From contig CAMDKM010000016.1 in assembly GCA_945900965.1 (NCBI GenBank), forward strand, positions 1-64,000: a DNA stretch of 64,000 nucleotides. The letters run 5' to 3'. The position numbers were made by a program, and so were the translations under genes. Source of the DNA: Bordetella parapertussis. Its GTDB lineage: Bacteria > Pseudomonadota > Gammaproteobacteria > Burkholderiales > JACQAP01. Under the pieces are notes generated by a model. That model worked only from the letters and a program-made list of their open reading frames with translations, did not search any database and had not been told where the DNA came from. Below are positions 33,423 to 43,316 of the stretch, in pieces (the stretch's first letter is position 1; each line of letters starts with the position of its first letter).

Positions 33423-33853
33423 AGGATCAATAGCAATATTTTTTCGGTTCGCAACTAACCAGATGACTTCTTTTCCAAAATTTCCCGCTCCAACTGCCCT
33501 TCTTCTCCCGGCATCGGCCATTGTTTCGATGACGCTTTGCCAATCTTGGTCAGTCCGCCAACTCCCAATGCCACTCGTGGCCGCATTTTGTCAGTCCTTG
33601 CCCGAGATTCCGGTGTTGCAGCAACTCGGGTTTTATTTGATAACCACATGTTTTTTCACCGTCTACGCCGTTCCAGGATCGAAAACTCCAGTTGCCTGAT
33701 TACTTTCAGACCGAGTGCGCACAAGACTTGTATGCACCAGCCGTGCCAAACCCCAGACTGCCGCTCATTCCGTCAATTGGCCCACTTATCGGACCGATTT
33801 GCGGCAAACGGTCCGGATTCATTAAGATTCAGCCCATCTTGAAAGGAAGTTTC
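33423..33853. other. Intergenic region between the Fur-family gene and the pilus operon
   Basis: 431 bp that must hold the divergent promoters. A minus-strand frame of 64 codons (33455-33649, GGTGA before its ATG) is possible but unrecognised and I do not call it. CCCGAG...CTCGGG followed by TTTTATTT (33601-33638) is terminator-like on the plus strand, although no gene ends there. No sigma-54 site was found before pilE. Confidence 0.45.
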
Positions 33854-34303
33854 ATGCAAACCAAAACAAATACCATTAAAGCATTGCGTGGATTCACATT
33901 GATCGAATTGATGATCGCAGTGGTCATCGTCGGAATTCTGGCAGCGGTTGCGCTACCGTCCTACACCCAATACGTCACCCGCGGACGGCTTGTCGAGGCG
34001 CATGCAACATTAGCCGGTCACCGAGTGAAGATGGAACAATTCTTCCAGGACAACCGGACATACTTGGACGCGTGCGTCGCCGGTTCCAGTGCGGCCGAGC
34101 CGGCCGACACGGCATTATTTACCTATGACTGCCCGGTACAGACTGCTGCGCTGTTTACCGTCAGGGCAGTAGGCGCAGGCAGCCTGGCGGGGTTTCAGTT
34201 TACGATCGACCAAAGTAATGCGCGGGTAACTGTCGCCGTTCCGGCGGGCTGGACCCTGCCGGCCGCGGCCTGCTGGGCCACCAAGAAGAGTGGGCAATGT
34301 TGA
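33854..34303 (+). CDS. pilE: Type IV pilin-like minor pilin PilE
   Basis: 149 residues; AAGGAAG before the ATG. The class III leader is MQTKTNTIKALRG, cut after Gly13 by PilD, exposing FTLIELMIAVVIVGILAAVALPSYTQY with Glu at +5. The globular domain has four cysteines (DACVAG, TYDCPVQ, AACWA and the final C). Its position at the head of a minor-pilin operon suggests it is the PilE minor pilin rather than the major subunit. Its stop overlaps the fimT start by 7 bp. Confidence 0.92.
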   Translation: MQTKTNTIKALRGFTLIELMIAVVIVGILAAVALPSYTQYVTRGRLVEAHATLAGHRVKMEQFFQDNRTYLDACVAGSSAAEPADTALFTYDCPVQTAALFTVRAVGAGSLAGFQFTIDQSNARVTVAVPAGWTLPAAACWATKKSGQC

Positions 34304-34824
34304 AACCCAGACGTAAATCGTCGGGCATCACGCTGATTGAACTGCTGATCTCCGTCGCGTTGATCTCGATCCTGACCCTGCTCGCCGTACCGGCGTTTCA
34401 GCACTGGATTCAGAATGCGCAGATACGCAATGCTGCGGAAGGCATTCTAAACGGAATGCAACTTGCAAAAGCCGAAGCTGTGCGACGCAATACGCCGGTG
34501 GAGATCGTGCTGGATGGCAACTCTGGTTGGGCCATAGCCACGGTTGCCGGTGCGGTGCCGATTCAACAACGCAGCGGACAGGAAGGTTCTAACCTCACGG
34601 CGGTCGCCATTCTTCCGGCCGATGCGAACCGCATAACGTTCAACGGCATGGGTTGGGTCGCTACTAATGCCGATTTCACCCCAGCGATCTCTCAAATTGA
34701 CGTCACCTCGGCCGCCATGGCTGGAACGGAATTGCGGCCCTTGCGTTTGGTGGTGACCGCGGGCGGCTCGATCAAAATGTGCGACCCGGCAGTGGGTGCC
34801 GGGGATCCGCGAGTTTGCCCGTAA
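34297..34824 (+). CDS. fimT: FimT/FimU (GspH-type) minor pseudopilin
   Basis: 175 residues with leader MLKPRRKSSG and processed N-terminus ITLIELLISVALISILTLLAVPAF (Glu+5 present). The C-terminal domain is GspH/FimT-like (RNAAEGILNGMQLAKAEAVRRNTPVEIVL, LRPLRLVVTAGGSIKMCDP). FimT-type minor pilins prime pilus assembly, and some bind DNA in transformation. The start overlaps pilE and the next gene follows 18 bp on. Assignment to FimT versus FimU is by position. Confidence 0.9.
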   Translation: MLKPRRKSSGITLIELLISVALISILTLLAVPAFQHWIQNAQIRNAAEGILNGMQLAKAEAVRRNTPVEIVLDGNSGWAIATVAGAVPIQQRSGQEGSNLTAVAILPADANRITFNGMGWVATNADFTPAISQIDVTSAAMAGTELRPLRLVVTAGGSIKMCDPAVGAGDPRVCP

Positions 34825-34842
34825 AGTATCTTGAGGATACAC

Positions 34843-35271
34843 ATGCAAAATTTTCGCACGCGCCCTGCCCAAACGGGCGTGACCTTACTGGAATCGATGA
34901 TAGGCATCCTGATTTTCTCCGTGGGAATTCTGGCCGTCGTCGGATTGCAAGCCATGGCGATTCGTTCGGTTGCGGAGTCCAAGTACCGTGTGGATGCCAG
35001 TTTTTTCGCCAACGAAATCATTGCCCAGATGTGGGTCAATCGACCTGCCCTGGCCACGTTCGCCTACCCCGGCGGCGGCTCGCCGGCTTTACCCAACTGG
35101 GTGGCCAGAGTGCAGGGTGCGCTGCCAGGCGCGGCGGCCAACGCCCCCAGCATCGTCATCGGTGCCGGAAACTCGGTAACAGTCACGATATTTTGGCAGC
35201 ATCCGGAAGAAGCCAATCTGTCGCCTGCCCCGCCCCCGCACGAATACACAGCCATCACTTCGATCAACTGA
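34843..35271 (+). CDS. pilV: Minor pilin PilV
   Basis: 142 residues from the ATG at 34843 preceded by GAGG; the frame opens earlier at a TTG (34831), which is less likely. Leader MQNFRTRPAQTG is cleaved before VTLLESMIGILIFSVGILAVVGLQAMAI, the PilV signature, with Glu+5. It is part of the tip-associated minor pilin set with PilW, PilX and PilY1. The stop lies 4 bp before pilW. Confidence 0.91.
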   Translation: MQNFRTRPAQTGVTLLESMIGILIFSVGILAVVGLQAMAIRSVAESKYRVDASFFANEIIAQMWVNRPALATFAYPGGGSPALPNWVARVQGALPGAAANAPSIVIGAGNSVTVTIFWQHPEEANLSPAPPPHEYTAITSIN

Positions 35272-35275
35272 GTCC

Positions 35276-36415
35276 ATGGCAACGCCAATCATAAATGCCC
35301 GCCCGCGCGGTTTCAGCATCGTTGAACTCATGGTGGCGATGGTGATCGCCTTGCTTGGCACGATCGTCATCTTCCAAGTCTTCGCGGTATCGGAAGGTAT
35401 CAAACGCACAACAACCAGCGGCGGCGACGCGCAACAAAACGGTCTGCTCGCCATCTATTCCATCGAACGTCATGCCAAACAGGCGGGCTTCGGACTGAAT
35501 TTTCCGCAGATGCTGGGTTGCAATGTGGTCGCGCACGATATCGGCCCTCCGGCACGCGATTTCGATTTCCGTCTGGTGTCCGCGCAGATCGGCGATGCAG
35601 CCGCCAACGCCCCGGACAGCGTGACGTTTGTCTTCGGCAGCTCGAACGTGCTGCTGGGTCCCGCCAAATTTTTCAGTGCTGCGGCTCTGACGTCGACGGC
35701 ATTTTCGCTGGATTCGCGTTTTGGTTTCAATCTCGGCGACCTGATACTGGCCGCCGAAGTAGGGTCTGCCAAGAATTGCGCCATGCGGCAAGCCACAGGA
35801 CTGCCAGTCGCACCAGGAAACGATGTCGCTCACGTCAGCGGCACATTCGTTGACGCCATCGGCGCGACGTTGCCGGCGCGATATAACAAACCCGCGGGCC
35901 TGAGTGTGGCTTATACCACCTGGGATAACACTGCCCAAACCGGCGGGCGCCTGTTCAGTCTTGGGGCGGCGCCCGGTGTAGTCACTTATTCGATCGCAAA
36001 CGGGCAGTTGCAGATGCAAAACTTCATTGCCAGCCCCAACCAGGACGTGATTGCCGACAATATCGTGCAAATGCAAGCGGAGTATGGACGCGACACCACT
36101 GGCATCGCGGACGGCACCGTGGATATTTGGGATAACGCCGCACCGACATGGGATGACGTGGCAGAGTTGTGGAACACCCCGGCTTTCGCCGATGACTGGT
36201 CTCGAGTCCTGGCGATACGCGTCGCAGTCGTCGCCCGCAGCGCGCTCGCGGAAAGACCCAATCCGGCCACCGGATTGTGCGAAACCACGACGGTGGAACC
36301 CACCTGGTCCAGAGGCGTCCTGACCGTTTCCGGCGACCCGTCATGGCAGTGTTACCGGTACAAGGTGTACGAGACTGTAGTTCCGCTACGCAATCAGATC
36401 TGGATGCAACCTTGA
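35276..36415 (+). CDS. pilW: Minor pilin PilW
   Basis: 379 residues. Leader MATPIINARPRG precedes FSIVELMVAMVIALLGTIVIFQVF, with Glu+5. The remainder fits PilW: GGDAQQNGLLAIYSIERHAKQAGFGL and a C-terminal region ending YRYKVYETVVPLRNQIWM. PilW joins PilV and PilX in the priming complex that carries PilY1. The gene overlaps no neighbour and pilX begins 12 bp later. Confidence 0.93.
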   Translation: MATPIINARPRGFSIVELMVAMVIALLGTIVIFQVFAVSEGIKRTTTSGGDAQQNGLLAIYSIERHAKQAGFGLNFPQMLGCNVVAHDIGPPARDFDFRLVSAQIGDAAANAPDSVTFVFGSSNVLLGPAKFFSAAALTSTAFSLDSRFGFNLGDLILAAEVGSAKNCAMRQATGLPVAPGNDVAHVSGTFVDAIGATLPARYNKPAGLSVAYTTWDNTAQTGGRLFSLGAAPGVVTYSIANGQLQMQNFIASPNQDVIADNIVQMQAEYGRDTTGIADGTVDIWDNAAPTWDDVAELWNTPAFADDWSRVLAIRVAVVARSALAERPNPATGLCETTTVEPTWSRGVLTVSGDPSWQCYRYKVYETVVPLRNQIWMQP

Positions 36416-36427
36416 TCAGGACCGATC

Positions 36428-37051
36428 ATGAAAATCCAAAACCGTAACATTTCATTCCGTGCGATGCCCCATGCGCAGCGTGGCGTGGTACTGATGATAG
36501 CGCTCATCGTACTGGTATCGATGACTCTGGCCGCCATCGGCATGTCGCGTTCGGTCGATACCGCCAGTGTGGTCGCAGGCAATATGTCCTTCAAGCAGTC
36601 CACTTTGCAGGGAGGCGATGTCGGTGTCCAGGCCGCGACCACTTGGCTCACGGCGAACAGCGGTGGCACCACCTTGCAGAACACATCGGCCGGCAATGGC
36701 TACTTTTCGGCAGCCCCTGCAGCCGAGCCCGACTGGACTGACATGGCAAGCTGGGGCAACGCCAGGTTGCTCAACGGCGGTGTTCCCGACAACTCGGGTA
36801 ACGTGGTGCGTTACGTGATCCACCGGATGTGCAGGCTAGGCGATTCGGCCTACAACGGCGTGGTCGCGGGACAACCTAACCAGTGCGCGATGTATTACCC
36901 GACCAGCGCTGGCGCCTCCGGCGGAAGCATGGCGGTCGGCTCGACAGTGTTCGAGGGAATTCCGCAACTCTATTACCGCGTGACCACGCGAATCGACGGA
37001 CCGCGCAATACACTGAGCATCATTCAGGTTTCCGTCCTGATTCAGGTTTAA
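36428..37051 (+). CDS. pilX: Minor pilin PilX
   Basis: 207 residues. The leader MKIQNRNISFRAMPHAQRG is followed by VVLMIALIVLVSMTLAAIGMSRS. Glu+5 is replaced by Met/Ile, as in GspK-like tip subunits. GNMSFKQSTLQGGDVGVQAA is the usual PilX continuation, and the end (YYRVTTRIDGPRNTLSIIQVSVLIQV) matches the family. It probably caps the pilus tip with PilY1, whose gene follows 45 bp downstream. Confidence 0.92.
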   Translation: MKIQNRNISFRAMPHAQRGVVLMIALIVLVSMTLAAIGMSRSVDTASVVAGNMSFKQSTLQGGDVGVQAATTWLTANSGGTTLQNTSAGNGYFSAAPAAEPDWTDMASWGNARLLNGGVPDNSGNVVRYVIHRMCRLGDSAYNGVVAGQPNQCAMYYPTSAGASGGSMAVGSTVFEGIPQLYYRVTTRIDGPRNTLSIIQVSVLIQV

Positions 37052-37096
37052 GTCAGTCCCGACAGTAAACGGCCCATTTTCTCCGAGGAGAGGACC

Positions 37097-40000
37097 ATGA
37101 AAGCGCTTATGCAACCAAAATTCGTCCTGGCATTGATGCTCGTTTGCGGGCTCTGCGCCAAGACTATCGCACACGCGGAAGTTGCAGATCTTGCCGACGT
37201 GCCGCTGGCGAATTCTCCCTCCGACGCCGTACTGCCAAATTTGATGTACATCCTCGACGATTCCGGCAGCATGCAGTGGGATTACATGCCGGACAACATA
37301 TATACCGGGCCCGGCTCAGGAGGTGACAAACGGAATTGCAAGTCGTGCAGTAGTGGCAGTTGCACCACTGCGGGGGCCATCTGCTCGGACGCGGATGTCA
37401 ATACTCCGTCAACCTTTGGCGAACCTCCTTATTTCGCCTCTCGTTTCAACCAGATCTACTACAACCCCGACATCAGTTACCCGGCGGCGGTCGATTCCAC
37501 GGGTACGACCTATGGCGACGCGAATCCTCTCGCAGCCAAGGTGGATTTCTACTCCGGCTCGGCTACCACCAAGAATCTGACAACAACCTATCCGGACATC
37601 TATTACTGCACCGTATCTGGCCCCTCCGCCGCCCAACTTGCCAGCACCGTAACTTGCCGTCGCAACGGCACTGATAACCTCCGGCCCGCAGCCAACAATT
37701 ATTTTCTCTATTGGTCGAACAGCACCAGCGGCGTCACCATGCCTCCCGCCGCCGCCGCGGGCATCTCGCCGCTGGGCAGTTTTCCGCTCAGCGACGGAGC
37801 GGGTGGAAATCCCGACTTTCAATACCGCAGTGTGCAGAATACCGGCGCCCCGTATTATTTCAACATTACGCCGCACGAATATTGCAGCGATGCCAACCTG
37901 ATTAATTGCGCCCTGGCCAATGCCGATGGATCCGCCCCAACCGGTTTTACCATTCCGGCACCGCTGCGTTATTGCGCTACCACCACGAACGCCGCCTCGA
38001 CTGCGGCGATTTCCGATCCGGCCAACACGGCGGCGCCGAAATGCCGCAAGAAATTCAACACGAGCACTTATATTTACCCGCGCTATGGCCGCTTTACCCG
38101 CGTGGCCATTGTTCCCGCGACGGCCGCCTACACCAAGAGTGCAAATGCAGTCCGCCCGGACTGCGTAGGGGCCGCTTCATGTACCTACGCCGAAGAACTG
38201 CAGAACTTCGCCAACTGGTACCAGTATTACCGCACCCGGATGGCCATGATGAAAACCGCTACCGGACGTGCTTTTGTGCCAATCGACGATCGTTACCGGG
38301 TAGGTTTTATCACCATCAATCCACAAAGCGCGGGCACCATCGTGGCAGATCGATACCATGAGTTAGCCACATTTGTCCCGGCCCAAAAAGCCGCTTTTTA
38401 CTCCAAGCTCTACGGCACGGGCGACAACGGCAGTACACCCTTGCGGCAGGCCTTGTCGCGAGTCGGCCGTCACTACGCCGGCGTCACAACCGGCATTAAT
38501 GCCGGAATGGGCAGCGATCCAATTACCCATTCCTGCCAGCAGAATTTCGCCTTGCTGACTTCGGATGGCTATTGGAACGATTCCGGAACAGTGGCCATCG
38601 ACACCGCCGGCAGTGCAGTCAACGATCAGGATGACGTGCCTAGCGCCGCAGGTGCTCTGCAATACGTCAGTCGCGGCACCGGCACGCTCGACGGCCTCGG
38701 CACCAATGTCAGGACCGTATCGGTGGTAACGGAGACGGAGCACAATGTCTGTTCGGGCAGCAGTAACACTACCTTTTTAAACGCCAGCGGCGTGCCGACC
38801 AATATCCAGCAGGCGTGCGGTTGCGGCGCCGGTTTGTTTCGCATCAAACAGCGTTTACGCTCGTACACGAGAACGGTAAACGTACTCGATGGCATTGCCG
38901 TAACAACCTATTCCACAGTGAGTAACACCTTTTCGAATATTACGGCGATTTGTGCAGCCGCTCCCCCGGTCATCTCCCTGAGCCCGAACCCGACAATCAC
39001 CGCAGCGCCATTTGCCCCTACGACCACCTATGGCGGCACTGCCAACACGCTGGCGGACGTCGCGATGTACTACTACAAGAATGATCTGCGCACCGGCGCA
39101 CCAACTTCAAAATCCGATAACAACGTCCCGGCGAACGACAAGGACATTGCGTCTCATCAGCACATGGTAACTTTTACGCTCGGCCTGGGCCTTCAAGGTC
39201 TGATGGACTATCAATCGGACTACGAGTCGGCCACCACCGGCGATTTTGCCAAAATCAAAACCGGCTCGAATTCCTGTTCGTGGACCGTCGCCGGCGCCAC
39301 CTGTAATTGGCCGGCGCCCGCTGCAAGCAGTCCGACCACGCTGGATGACCTCTGGCACACGGCGGTAAATGGCAGAGGTGTCTTCTATAGCGCCACCGAT
39401 CCGAATTCTCTGTCGGACGGCCTGGCTGGAGCTCTGTCGGCGCTCAAAATACAAACCGCCGCCGCTTCGGCGTCCGCGACCAGCAGCCCGAATATCACGG
39501 AAACCGACAATTTCATCTACAGTTCGACCTTTCGCACCGTGAAGTGGGACGGTCAGATCGAAGCGCAGCGAATCGACACCGTCAGCGGCAACGTCTTGCC
39601 GACGATCGCGTGGTCGGCGCAGGGACAACTCGACGGGCGTGTAACGGCAAGCTCCGATGACCGGTCGATTTACACTTTCGACGAAACCGCGCCAGAAGTA
39701 CTGAAACCCTTTCTGTGGAACGACCTCAGTGCCACGGAAATGGATTACTTCAACAATAAATGCATCGCACTTTCGCAATGCGCACTGCTGAGCCCGGCAC
39801 AGCAGAGTGATGCAAACGACGGCAAGTTGCTGGTCCCGTACTTGCGCGGTCAGACAGCAATGGAATCCACAGGCGTGTTTCGTGACCGCGACCATGTGCT
39901 CGGCGATCCGGTCAACGCCACGCCCGCCTTCATCCGTAAACCACGTTTCGGTTTCCGGGATAGCGTGACGCCTCTCTATGAAACTTTCAAGACAGACAAT

Positions 40001-41377
40001 GCCTCGCGCCAGGGTGTACTGTATATCGCCGCCAACGACGGTATGTTGCATGCTTTCAACGGCGACACCGGGAACGAAATTTGGGCCTACGTTCCACGCA
40101 TGGTAATGCCGGATCTGCACCAACTGGCCACCGACAACTGGGACGTCAAACACCGGTATTTCGTGGACGGTTCACCGCAGTTCATGGACGTGTTCGACAG
40201 ATCGGTAAATGAGTGGAAAACCATTCTGGTCGGCGGCCTGAACAGCGGCGGGCGTGGCTACTACGCGCTTGACGTGACCAAACCGACCAATCCCAAGGGG
40301 ATGTGGGAGATTTGTTCCGATAAGACTGTTTGCGCGATCTTCGACGAAGACCTGGGATTCACTTTCGGCAACCCTGTCATCACCAAACGCCCAACAGACG
40401 GGCGCTGGGTAGTACTGGTCACATCCGGCATAAACAACGTATCTCCCGGAGACGGACAGGGATATCTCTACGAACTCGACGTGTTTACCGGCGCCATCCT
40501 TGGCAAACACAAGACTGGTGAAGGCGATACCACGACTCCGAGCGGGTTCTCCAAAATCAGCGCATACGCCAATAATTTTAACGTCGACAATACGGCGGTA
40601 TATGTGTACGGCGGGGACCTCCTGGGCAATGTGTTCCGCTTTGACATGCAAACCGACCCGCCCACCCTGGTGCGTATTGCACAATTAACCGATGCGAGCG
40701 GCAAGCCGCAACCGATTACCACCCGTCCGGAACTGGGTGTGATCGATACACACAGGGTGTTGTTCATCGGTACCGGGCGTTACCTGGGTGAAGATGACCT
40801 GTCGGATCCGGCCACGCTGTCTCCGGCGCTGCCCTGGGCCTATCAGCAGTCGTTCTACGCGTTCAAGGACAAGGACTGGGACGGCGCTACTTTCCCCTAT
40901 GGGGACATCCGCAGCGGCGGAACCCTGGTGCAGCAGACCATTACCGACACGGCAGGGGTGAGGACCACCTCGAATGTCGCCGTGGACTGGAACGTAAAGG
41001 ACGGCTGGTTCGTCGATTTCAATCCCGGCAATACCTCCCCGGGAGAACGGGTAAATCTGGATCCTGTGCTGGTACTGGGTACGCTGGTGGTTGCTACCAA
41101 CGTACCCAACAATAACGCCTGCACGGTTGGCGGCGACAGTTGGGTCTACCAATTCGACTACAAGGATGGCAGTTACGTCGCTTCGGCGCCTGGAAATCAA
41201 GTTGCGCAGAAGTTCACCGGCCAGATCATCGTCGGTATCGTCGTGGTGAGGCTGCCCAGCGGCGTCCTTAAGGCGATCGCCACCGGCGCAACGGGCACGA
41301 AGACAGCCATAGGCGTGAGCGTTGGCGGAGCCGCCACCAGTGGGCGCCGTATTTCCTGGCGGGAACTCTTTCAATGA
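37097..41377 (+). CDS. pilY1: Pilus tip adhesin and mechanosensor PilY1
   Basis: 1426 residues; GAGGAGAGG before the ATG, and a signal peptide ending near TIAHAEVADL. An N-terminal von Willebrand-like region carries a MIDAS-type DDSGSMQ near residue 56. The C-terminal third is a PilC/PilY beta-propeller (FRTVKWDGQIEAQR, VLYIAANDGMLHAFNGDTGNEIWAYVP, WKTILVGGLNSGGRGYYALDVT, VYGGDLLGNVFRFD). The loop before GGDLLGN reads NFNVDNTAVYVY, so the usual Asp-rich calcium loop is only partly kept. It mediates adhesion and retraction control and overlaps the next gene by 4 bp. Confidence 0.94.
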   Translation: MKALMQPKFVLALMLVCGLCAKTIAHAEVADLADVPLANSPSDAVLPNLMYILDDSGSMQWDYMPDNIYTGPGSGGDKRNCKSCSSGSCTTAGAICSDADVNTPSTFGEPPYFASRFNQIYYNPDISYPAAVDSTGTTYGDANPLAAKVDFYSGSATTKNLTTTYPDIYYCTVSGPSAAQLASTVTCRRNGTDNLRPAANNYFLYWSNSTSGVTMPPAAAAGISPLGSFPLSDGAGGNPDFQYRSVQNTGAPYYFNITPHEYCSDANLINCALANADGSAPTGFTIPAPLRYCATTTNAASTAAISDPANTAAPKCRKKFNTSTYIYPRYGRFTRVAIVPATAAYTKSANAVRPDCVGAASCTYAEELQNFANWYQYYRTRMAMMKTATGRAFVPIDDRYRVGFITINPQSAGTIVADRYHELATFVPAQKAAFYSKLYGTGDNGSTPLRQALSRVGRHYAGVTTGINAGMGSDPITHSCQQNFALLTSDGYWNDSGTVAIDTAGSAVNDQDDVPSAAGALQYVSRGTGTLDGLGTNVRTVSVVTETEHNVCSGSSNTTFLNASGVPTNIQQACGCGAGLFRIKQRLRSYTRTVNVLDGIAVTTYSTVSNTFSNITAICAAAPPVISLSPNPTITAAPFAPTTTYGGTANTLADVAMYYYKNDLRTGAPTSKSDNNVPANDKDIASHQHMVTFTLGLGLQGLMDYQSDYESATTGDFAKIKTGSNSCSWTVAGATCNWPAPAASSPTTLDDLWHTAVNGRGVFYSATDPNSLSDGLAGALSALKIQTAAASASATSSPNITETDNFIYSSTFRTVKWDGQIEAQRIDTVSGNVLPTIAWSAQGQLDGRVTASSDDRSIYTFDETAPEVLKPFLWNDLSATEMDYFNNKCIALSQCALLSPAQQSDANDGKLLVPYLRGQTAMESTGVFRDRDHVLGDPVNATPAFIRKPRFGFRDSVTPLYETFKTDNASRQGVLYIAANDGMLHAFNGDTGNEIWAYVPRMVMPDLHQLATDNWDVKHRYFVDGSPQFMDVFDRSVNEWKTILVGGLNSGGRGYYALDVTKPTNPKGMWEICSDKTVCAIFDEDLGFTFGNPVITKRPTDGRWVVLVTSGINNVSPGDGQGYLYELDVFTGAILGKHKTGEGDTTTPSGFSKISAYANNFNVDNTAVYVYGGDLLGNVFRFDMQTDPPTLVRIAQLTDASGKPQPITTRPELGVIDTHRVLFIGTGRYLGEDDLSDPATLSPALPWAYQQSFYAFKDKDWDGATFPYGDIRSGGTLVQQTITDTAGVRTTSNVAVDWNVKDGWFVDFNPGNTSPGERVNLDPVLVLGTLVVATNVPNNNACTVGGDSWVYQFDYKDGSYVASAPGNQVAQKFTGQIIVGIVVVRLPSGVLKAIATGATGTKTAIGVSVGGAATSGRRISWRELFQ

Positions 41378-41787
41378 TTAATACAATGCCAGTGGTCAGT
41401 CGGACTTCCTTGGCGGTGCTGGTGGCAGGCGCGGCTCTGGCGGCGTTTTTCGCCCCCTCAGGGTTCGCCCAGCAAAGAGGCCAGCGAACTCAGCAGCAGG
41501 TCCAGCCGCCAGGTCACTACGACACTTATATGCCGAGCAGCCGGCTGCGTACCCGCCGCGACCAATGCATGGCGAAAGAAACCCTGGCCGGTGCGTACTG
41601 CGTCAAATCCTGCCAGGATGGATACACATTGGTCCAAGGCAGCCGTCCGCCCAAATGCCGCAGCTTGAAGCCGCTTCCCGCCGGTCAGTTATCCAGGTCG
41701 GCAACGCGGGAAATCTCGACGATTAAAATCACGCCGTCCGTACGGCTTCCCTCCTCACCGGGAGGCGGGGAGGGGGCTGGACAATAG
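41374..41787 (+). CDS. Small secreted protein coupled to pilY1
   Basis: 137 residues, start ATG overlapping the pilY1 stop (ATGA); MPVVSRT four codons later is an alternative. A signal peptide (LAVLVAGAALAAFFAPSGFAQQ) precedes QRGQRTQQQVQPPGHYDTYMPSSRLRTRRDQCMAKETLAGAYCVKSCQDGYTLV. Its four cysteines (DQC, YCVKSC, KCRS) may form two disulfides. It occupies the place of pilY2 in Pseudomonas but I see no clear similarity. It is probably exported with PilY1. A terminator follows, ending the operon. Confidence 0.75.
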   Translation: MINTMPVVSRTSLAVLVAGAALAAFFAPSGFAQQRGQRTQQQVQPPGHYDTYMPSSRLRTRRDQCMAKETLAGAYCVKSCQDGYTLVQGSRPPKCRSLKPLPAGQLSRSATREISTIKITPSVRLPSSPGGGEGAGQ

Positions 41788-41808
41788 AAATTCCGAAGGA
41801 ATTATAAA

Positions 41809-41835
41809 GCCCGCCAAGATGGCGGGCCTTTTTTT
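41809..41835 (+). terminator. Terminator of the pilus operon, possibly shared with ispH
   Basis: GCCCGCC (41809-41815), 5 nt loop and GGCGGGC (41821-41827) are followed by a C and seven T on the plus strand. On the minus strand the same stem is followed by TTTATAAT, so it may also end the ispH transcript, whose stop is at 41835. Confidence 0.9.
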
Positions 41836-42758
41836 CAGGCCGACAAGGCCTTTGGGAGCGGAAACGTGACGCGTTCGGTGATGCCGTCGAGTTCAATGAC
41901 CGAGGTCGCCCCCAAACTTTCGAGTCGGGCGATCACTGCGCGAACGAGAACTTCGGGAGCAGAGGCGCCAGCGGTCACGCCGATCACTTTTTTCCCCTCA
42001 ACCCAATCCGCACTCAGCTCCGTGGCATCGTCCAGCATAAAAGACACTACGCCGAGATTTGCTGCCACTTCGCGCAGCCGGTTTGAGTTCGAACTGTTGG
42101 GCGAACCCACCACAATAACCACGTCGCATTGGGCCGCCAGCGACTTCACGGCATCCTGCCGGTTCTGGGTGGCATAACAGATGTCGTCTTTTTTCGGGCC
42201 CTTGATCCCCGGAAAACGCCGGCGCAGCGCGTCGGTTATCGCGCGGGCATCATCTACCGATAGAGTTGTCTGAGTCACGAATGCCAGGTTGCGGGACTCG
42301 GCAACCTTGAGGGACTCGACGTCCGCAACCGACTCGACCAGATACATGCCTTTTTTCACCTGACCCATGGTGCCTTCCACTTCCGGGTGACCCTTGTGTC
42401 CGACCATCACGATTTCGCAACCCTGATCGCGCATGCGGGCCACTTCGGAATGCACCTTGGTCACCAGGGGACATGTGGCATCAAATACGCGCAGGCCGCG
42501 TTTTTCGGCCTCGACGCGGACCGCAATCGACACGCCATGGGCACTGAAAACCACCGTTGATCCTGCCGGCACCTCCGCCAGTTCCTCGACAAATCGGGCG
42601 CCCTTGGCACGCAGATCTTCAACCACGTATTTGTTGTGAACCACCTCGTGACGTACGTAGATCGGCGCGCCGTGAATCGCCAACGCCCGCTCGACAATTT
42701 CGATGGCCCGATCCACACCGGCGCAAAACCCGCGCGGATTGGCAAGAATGACTTTCAT
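41835..42758 (-). CDS. ispH: 4-hydroxy-3-methylbut-2-enyl diphosphate reductase IspH
   Basis: 307 residues, the last enzyme of the MEP isoprenoid pathway, reducing HMBPP to IPP and DMAPP. The three cluster cysteines are visible: Cys12 in [13 protein letters not shown], Cys in [13 protein letters not shown] and Cys in [15 protein letters not shown]. The substrate motif [10 protein letters not shown] and [12 protein letters not shown] are conserved. It is the last of the ribF-ileS-lspA-ispH string, with a 66 bp gap after lspA. Confidence 0.97.
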   Translation of the reverse strand: MKVILANPRGFCAGVDRAIEIVERALAIHGAPIYVRHEVVHNKYVVEDLRAKGARFVEELAEVPAGSTVVFSAHGVSIAVRVEAEKRGLRVFDATCPLVTKVHSEVARMRDQGCEIVMVGHKGHPEVEGTMGQVKKGMYLVESVADVESLKVAESRNLAFVTQTTLSVDDARAITDALRRRFPGIKGPKKDDICYATQNRQDAVKSLAAQCDVVIVVGSPNSSNSNRLREVAANLGVVSFMLDDATELSADWVEGKKVIGVTAGASAPEVLVRAVIARLESLGATSVIELDGITERVTFPLPKALSA

Positions 42759-42824
42759 GAAGTCTTGTTGTGTCGCATGGGATCGAAATTATACGCTGCG
42801 GTTTTTGCTGCGGCCCGTCTCTGG

Positions 42825-43316
42825 TTAGGACTTCGTTTTGGAGCGCCGGAAACTGTCCAGAATCAGCAGCACCGCACCTACCGAAATACAGGAGTCGGCA
42901 ACGTTAAAAGCAGGCCAGGGATCGAATAAAGACGGCCCGCCCGGCCAGCGAACCAACAGAAAATCCACCACCGCTCCGTAGATTACGCGATCAATGAGGT
43001 TACCCAGCGCACCTCCCAGTACCAACGCAAGCGCAATACATAGATACTGCTCGCGCGCGTGTTTGACAAGCATATAGCCAATCAACACCGACGCAGCCAC
43101 GGCAATGACGACAAAAAACCAGCGCTGCCAACCTGACTCCGAAGCAAGGAAACTGAATGCCGCCCCCGGATTCCAGGCCAGCACCAAACTGAATACCGGT
43201 GGCCAGATGTCGATCGACCGGCCCTCGCCCAACAGCGCCAGAATGCCGATCTTGCTCAACTGATCGAGCACCACGATCACGGCGCTCAAGCCAAACCAGG
43301 GCGCAACTTCACGCAT
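42825..43316 (-). CDS. lspA: Lipoprotein signal peptidase LspA
   Basis: 163 residues from the ATG at 43316, overlapping the ileS stop by 8 bp; longer upstream frames lie inside ileS. Four transmembrane helices are visible. The catalytic Asp pair is in [15 protein letters not shown] and [11 protein letters not shown], and the family N-terminal [10 protein letters not shown] and [15 protein letters not shown] motifs are present. It removes signal peptides from prolipoproteins in the inner membrane, including presumably that of the lipoprotein at 26651. Translation is coupled to ileS. Confidence 0.97.
   Translation of the reverse strand: MREVAPWFGLSAVIVVLDQLSKIGILALLGEGRSIDIWPPVFSLVLAWNPGAAFSFLASESGWQRWFFVVIAVAASVLIGYMLVKHAREQYLCIALALVLGGALGNLIDRVIYGAVVDFLLVRWPGGPSLFDPWPAFNVADSCISVGAVLLILDSFRRSKTKS

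Noticed and set aside
33455..33649. 64-codon minus-strand frame upstream of the Fur-family gene
   Set aside because: A plausible GGTGA exists, but the sequence is unrecognised, low in information and lies in the probable promoter region; left as intergenic.
41374..41787. Naming the last gene of the pilus operon pilY2
   Set aside because: Only its position matches; the cysteine pattern and sequence give no support for homology.
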